Source of the DNA: Clostridia bacterium
GTDB lineage: Bacteria > Bacillota > Clostridia > Christensenellales > UBA1242
Direction: 5' to 3'
Length of the DNA stretch: 8,451 nt
Assembly: GCA_016290255.1 (NCBI GenBank)
Contig: JAEETG010000046.1
Coordinates: 1 to 8,451, forward strand
The position numbers and the translations under genes were made by a program. How positions within the stretch are numbered: the first letter of the stretch is position 1; each line of letters begins with the position of its first letter. Under the pieces are notes generated by a model, which ran no database searches, was not told the origin of the DNA, and saw only the letters and a program-made list of their open reading frames with translations. Shown here piece by piece: positions 6,631 through 8,451 of this stretch.

Positions 6631-6662
6631 AAAAGTTTGTGCACTTTGCACAAACTTTTTTT
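6631..6662 (+). terminator. Strong orphan intrinsic terminator
   Basis: AAAAGTTTGTGCA (6631-6643) pairs with TGCACAAACTTTT (6647-6659), a 13-bp perfect stem with a CTT loop (or 12 bp with a 5-nt loop), and ends in seven T. It is oriented to the right, yet no gene lies between it and the previous terminator 240 bp upstream. It may end an unrecognised small RNA in 6390-6630, catch read-through from the beta-helix gene, or insulate the promoter that begins 32 bp later. Confidence 0.85.
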
Positions 6663-6693
6663 GATATTTTGTAAATATTTTTCTAAAAAAGGC

Positions 6694-6722
6694 TTGCATT
6701 TAGGGCGTAAATAGTGTATAAT
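6694..6722 (+). promoter_or_regulatory. Sigma-A type promoter upstream of the structured RNA
   Basis: -35 TTGCAT (6694-6699, 4 of 6), 17-bp spacer, -10 TATAAT (6717-6722, perfect), with an A/T-rich upstream stretch (6663-6690). Predicted start of transcription is near 6729, two bases before the first arm of the long-range stem described next. It may drive a free RNA or be the main promoter of the S10 operon with a leader of over 500 nt. Confidence 0.75.
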
Positions 6723-6728
6723 ATCATT

Positions 6729-6860
6729 ATCTTATGGACTGGGTTGATGTCTGAAGTTACCTTAAAATGCGACTTTTAGGGAGAATTTGGACGGACAAGT
6801 GGCACAAAAGTGCTGCGCCAAACACAGAAAAATACTTTTTTTATTTTTTTGTCCATAAGG
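6729..6860 (+). ncRNA. Candidate structured RNA of about 130 nt, family not recognised
   Basis: The element begins at the predicted transcript start and is closed by a perfect 9-bp long-range stem, CTTATGGAC (6731-6739) with GTCCATAAG (6851-6859). Inside I can draw three further stems by hand: CCTTAAAA (6760-6767) with TTTTAGGG (6774-6781, one G-U) and loop TGCGAC; TTTGG (6786-6790) with CCAAA (6818-6822); and within that GTGGCAC (6799-6805) with GTGCTGC (6810-6816, two G-U) and loop AAAA. A T-rich tract (6836-6850) lies just inside the closing stem. GGAC occurs three times (6736, 6789, 6793), so GTCC at 6851 has alternative partners. I compared it from memory with TPP, FMN, SAM, cobalamin, lysine, purine, glycine, c-di-GMP and T-box elements, SRP RNA, RNase P RNA, tmRNA and 6S RNA, and see no signature match. 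It lies about 400 nt before rpsJ, so it could be a distal ribosomal-protein leader. Confidence 0.55.
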
Positions 6861-7255
6861 TTGACACACACGGAAGAGTATACGCCAATTTTGTCTTTTG
6901 TGACACATAACATCTTATAAAAGACTAATTGACTTGTGATTTGAGATTATCCAAAAGAAATACGCTGAATTTTGGGTGTATCAAAAAGCATTGTTCAATT
7001 CCATTCACTTTTAATTAAGAATTAATGTGAGCGATCGCTTGCTTAAGGCTTTGTTATGTTAGGAAAAGGTTTATGTTATTCTGTGGAAAGCATGGGCTGG
7101 TCCCCAAATCGTTAAGGTGCATTTTGTGCACCTAAAAGCTTTTATTTTTCTTAATATAAAAGAGTGGGACAGCGTAGTTTTCTATAAGATCTTATGTTTG
7201 TGTTAGAGAGAAGAAAGTGTTTGGGAGTTTTACATTTCTTGGAGGAAAAAGCATT
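6861..7255 (+). other. Leader/intergenic region before the S10 operon, no gene recognised
   Basis: About 395 bp without a convincing coding sequence. It contains a weak promoter candidate (TTGTTA 7051-7056, 17-bp spacer, TGTTAT 7074-7079, each 4 of 6), a 10-bp palindrome AGCGATCGCT (7030-7039), the hairpin at 7115-7133, a 12-bp palindrome ATAAGATCTTAT (7184-7195), and GGAGG at 7241-7245 as the rpsJ ribosome site. A perfect TTGACA at 6861-6866 has no -10 partner. If transcription starts near 6729, all of this is untranslated leader. Confidence 0.5.
7115..7149 (+). terminator. Leader hairpin with T-rich tail, possible attenuator before rpsJ
   Basis: AGGTGCA (7115-7121) pairs perfectly with TGCACCT (7127-7133) around TTTTG. 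The T-rich stretch TTTTATTTTT (7140-7149) follows after a 6-nt gap that begins the small palindrome AAAAGCTTTT (7134-7143). The gap makes it weaker than the other terminators here, which would suit partial or regulated termination within the S10 leader. It directly abuts the stop of a 19-codon reading frame (7056-7115). Confidence 0.4.
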
Positions 7256-7564
7256 ATGGCTACACAAAAAATCAGAATTAAGCTAAAGTCATTTGACGCA
7301 GGCTTGATCGACAAGGCAGCCGCTCGTATTATCGAAGCTGCAACAAAATCAGGTTGCAAATATTCTGGTCCTATTCCACTTCCAACTGACAAAGAAGTTG
7401 TGACAGTGCTTAGATCACCACACATCAATAAGGACAGTCGTGAGCAATTTGAAATCAGAACACACAAGAGACTAATCGACATTTTTAGTCCAACATCAAA
7501 AACAATGGACACATTACAAAAATTAGATTTGCCTGCTGGTGTGGACATCAAAATAAAACTTTAA
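7256..7564 (+). CDS. rpsJ: 30S ribosomal protein S10
   Basis: 102-aa S10 (uS10), a component of the 30S head that also forms the NusE part of the NusB-NusE antitermination complex. Length and sequence are standard: KIRIKLKSFDAGLIDKAA at the start, then GPIPLPTDKEVVTVLRSPH and NKDSREQFEIRTHKRLIDI, the most conserved stretch of the family, and the C-terminal LDLPAGVDIKIKL. I start at ATG 7256, giving MATQKIRIK, with GGAGG at 7241-7245 and a 10-nt gap; an in-frame ATG at 7217 lies before this ribosome site and is rejected. It is the first gene of the S10 operon, with rplC 24 bp downstream. The order rpsJ-rplC-rplD is the universal one. Confidence 0.98.
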   Translation: MATQKIRIKLKSFDAGLIDKAAARIIEAATKSGCKYSGPIPLPTDKEVVTVLRSPHINKDSREQFEIRTHKRLIDIFSPTSKTMDTLQKLDLPAGVDIKIKL

Positions 7565-7588
7565 TAGGTAACAAAGGGAGAAAAGTTT

Positions 7589-8218
7589 ATGAACAAAGCA
7601 ATTTTAGGTAAAAAACTTGGAATGACTCAAGTTTTCTCTCCAAAAGGTATTGTGGTGCCTGTAACCGTTGTTGAAGTTAGTCCAAACGTTGTTGTTCAAA
7701 TCAAGAACGAGGAAAAAGACGGATACAATGCGTTGGTTGTTGCCTATGGAGAGACAAAGGATAAACTTGTTAACAAACCAATGGCTGGAGTTTTCAAAAA
7801 AGCAAATGTTCCAGCAAAGAGAATTGTTAGAGAGTTTAGACTTGATGACACAAGCGCATACAGCGTTGGTCAAGAAATTAAGTGTGATGTTTTTGCTGAT
7901 GGCGACAAAGTTGACGCAATCGCAATATCAAAAGGTCATGGATACACTGGTATTATTTACCGTTGGAACATGAACCACCAAGACAACACACATGGTGGAT
8001 ACAAGATTCACCGTCACCAATCACTTGGTGGAACATCTGGAACAGCAAGAGTTTTCAAAGGAAAGAAAATGGCAGGAAGATATGGTGGAACTCAAGTTAC
8101 TGTTCAAAACCTTGAGGTCGTAAGGGTTGATGGAGAAAGAAACATAATTTTGGTTAAAGGTGCAATTCCAGGACCACGCAATGGCATGGTATTCCTAAGA
8201 AATGCAATCAAGGCCTAG
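7589..8218 (+). CDS. rplC: 50S ribosomal protein L3
   Basis: 209-aa L3 (uL3), one of the first proteins to assemble on 23S rRNA near its 3' end; its central loop reaches towards the peptidyl transferase centre. Family marks are the N-terminus MNKAILGKKLGMTQVF, the stretch ISKGHGYTGIIYRWN, HRHQSLGG, RVFKGKKMAGRYGG, and the C-terminal VTVQNLEVVRVDGERNIILVKGAIPGP. Length is normal. AAAGGGAG (7573-7580) precedes the ATG by 8 nt. The loop region departs from the usual form: many bacteria have HRxPGSIG and TPGRVFKG where this protein has HRHQSLGG and GTARVFKG, losing two prolines. This may be a lineage trait. The gene is followed after 15 bp by rplD. Confidence 0.98.
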   Translation: MNKAILGKKLGMTQVFSPKGIVVPVTVVEVSPNVVVQIKNEEKDGYNALVVAYGETKDKLVNKPMAGVFKKANVPAKRIVREFRLDDTSAYSVGQEIKCDVFADGDKVDAIAISKGHGYTGIIYRWNMNHQDNTHGGYKIHRHQSLGGTSGTARVFKGKKMAGRYGGTQVTVQNLEVVRVDGERNIILVKGAIPGPRNGMVFLRNAIKA

Positions 8219-8233
8219 TAAGGAGAAGGAAAA

Positions 8234-8451
8234 ATGTCTGTAAACTTAAAAGTATATGATGTAAAAGCCCAAGAAGTTGGGAGCGTGAAATTAAACGACA
8301 GCGTTTTTGCTGCTGATTACAACGAGCCTCTTATTCACCAAGTTATTGTTGCATATCTAGCAAACCAACGCCAAGGAACAAAGCGCACTCTAAATCGTGG
8401 TGAAGTTAGAGGAAGAGCTGCAAAACCTTGGAGACAAAAGCACACAGGTAG
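8234..8451 (+). CDS. rplD: 50S ribosomal protein L4, N-terminal part (3' end outside window)
   Basis: First 72 codons of L4 (uL4), which binds domain I of 23S rRNA and lines the peptide exit tunnel with an extended loop; in enterobacteria L4 also represses its own operon by binding the S10 leader. The frame is open to the window edge. Visible marks are MSVNLKVYDVKAQEVGSV, VIVAYLANQRQGTKRT, and KPWRQKHTG near residue 66, the start of the tunnel loop. Most homologues read GGGRKPWRQKGTGRAR here; this one has GRAAKPWRQKHTG, so two conserved glycines of the first triplet and the Gly after QK are changed. AAGGAG (8220-8225) lies 8 nt before the ATG. Confidence 0.95.
   Translation, partial: MSVNLKVYDVKAQEVGSVKLNDSVFAADYNEPLIHQVIVAYLANQRQGTKRTLNRGEVRGRAAKPWRQKHTG

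Noticed and set aside
6734..6754. Six-codon peptide (MDWVDV) inside the RNA element
   Set aside because: No ribosome site and it overlaps the 5' arm of the long-range stem; expected by chance.
6729..6860. Known riboswitch, SRP RNA, 6S RNA or tmRNA
   Set aside because: None of the signature sequences of these families that I know are present; left as an unassigned structured RNA.
6861..6889. Perfect TTGACA taken as a -35 for the S10 operon
   Set aside because: No -10-like hexamer at 16-19 bp; the nearest TATACG is only 12 bp away.
7030..7039. AGCGATCGCT palindrome resembling the cyanobacterial HIP1 core
   Set aside because: A single copy in the window, and all other evidence points to Bacillota.

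Overview
The window looks like chromosomal DNA of a low-GC Gram-positive bacterium (Bacillota, probably an anaerobic Clostridia-like or uncultured gut lineage). The evidence is AT-rich coding sequence, strong Shine-Dalgarno sites (GGAGG or AAGGAG) before almost every gene, sigma-A type promoters with 17-bp spacers, a Bacillus-type MazF close to acpS, and the rpsJ-rplC-rplD order of the S10 operon. TGA is used as a stop at the ends of tyrS, yigZ, recX and acpS, so this is not a mollicute that reads TGA as Trp. I cannot name a genus.

Layout, all on the + strand: (1) 1-2298 is a tightly overlapped housekeeping cluster: the 3' part of tyrS, a YigZ/IMPACT-family gene, recX and acpS, closed by an intrinsic terminator. 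(2) 2403-2949 is a toxin-antitoxin pair: a 73-aa antitoxin candidate unlike classical MazE, overlapping a canonical MazF whose GTG start lies inside it. (3) 2973-6388 is a stand-alone transcription unit with a very good promoter embedded in a 7-bp inverted repeat. It carries one 1101-aa membrane-anchored, extracytoplasmic beta-helix (GLUG-like) protein and a strong terminator. The protein appears to consist of two tandem modules that share opening and closing signatures. (4) 6389-7255 is an 867-bp region without a convincing gene but rich in RNA-like structure: a cruciform, a strong orphan terminator, a sigma-A promoter, a roughly 130-nt candidate structured RNA closed by a perfect 9-bp long-range stem, and a leader hairpin. 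(5) From 7256 to the window end is the start of the S10 ribosomal operon: rpsJ, rplC and the 5' part of rplD.

The most novel-looking items are the structured RNA at 6729-6860, which is either the distal leader of the S10 operon or a free small RNA, the bipartite beta-helix surface protein with its palindrome-framed promoter, and the non-canonical antitoxin. All function calls come from recognising motifs by eye. No database or folding program was used.
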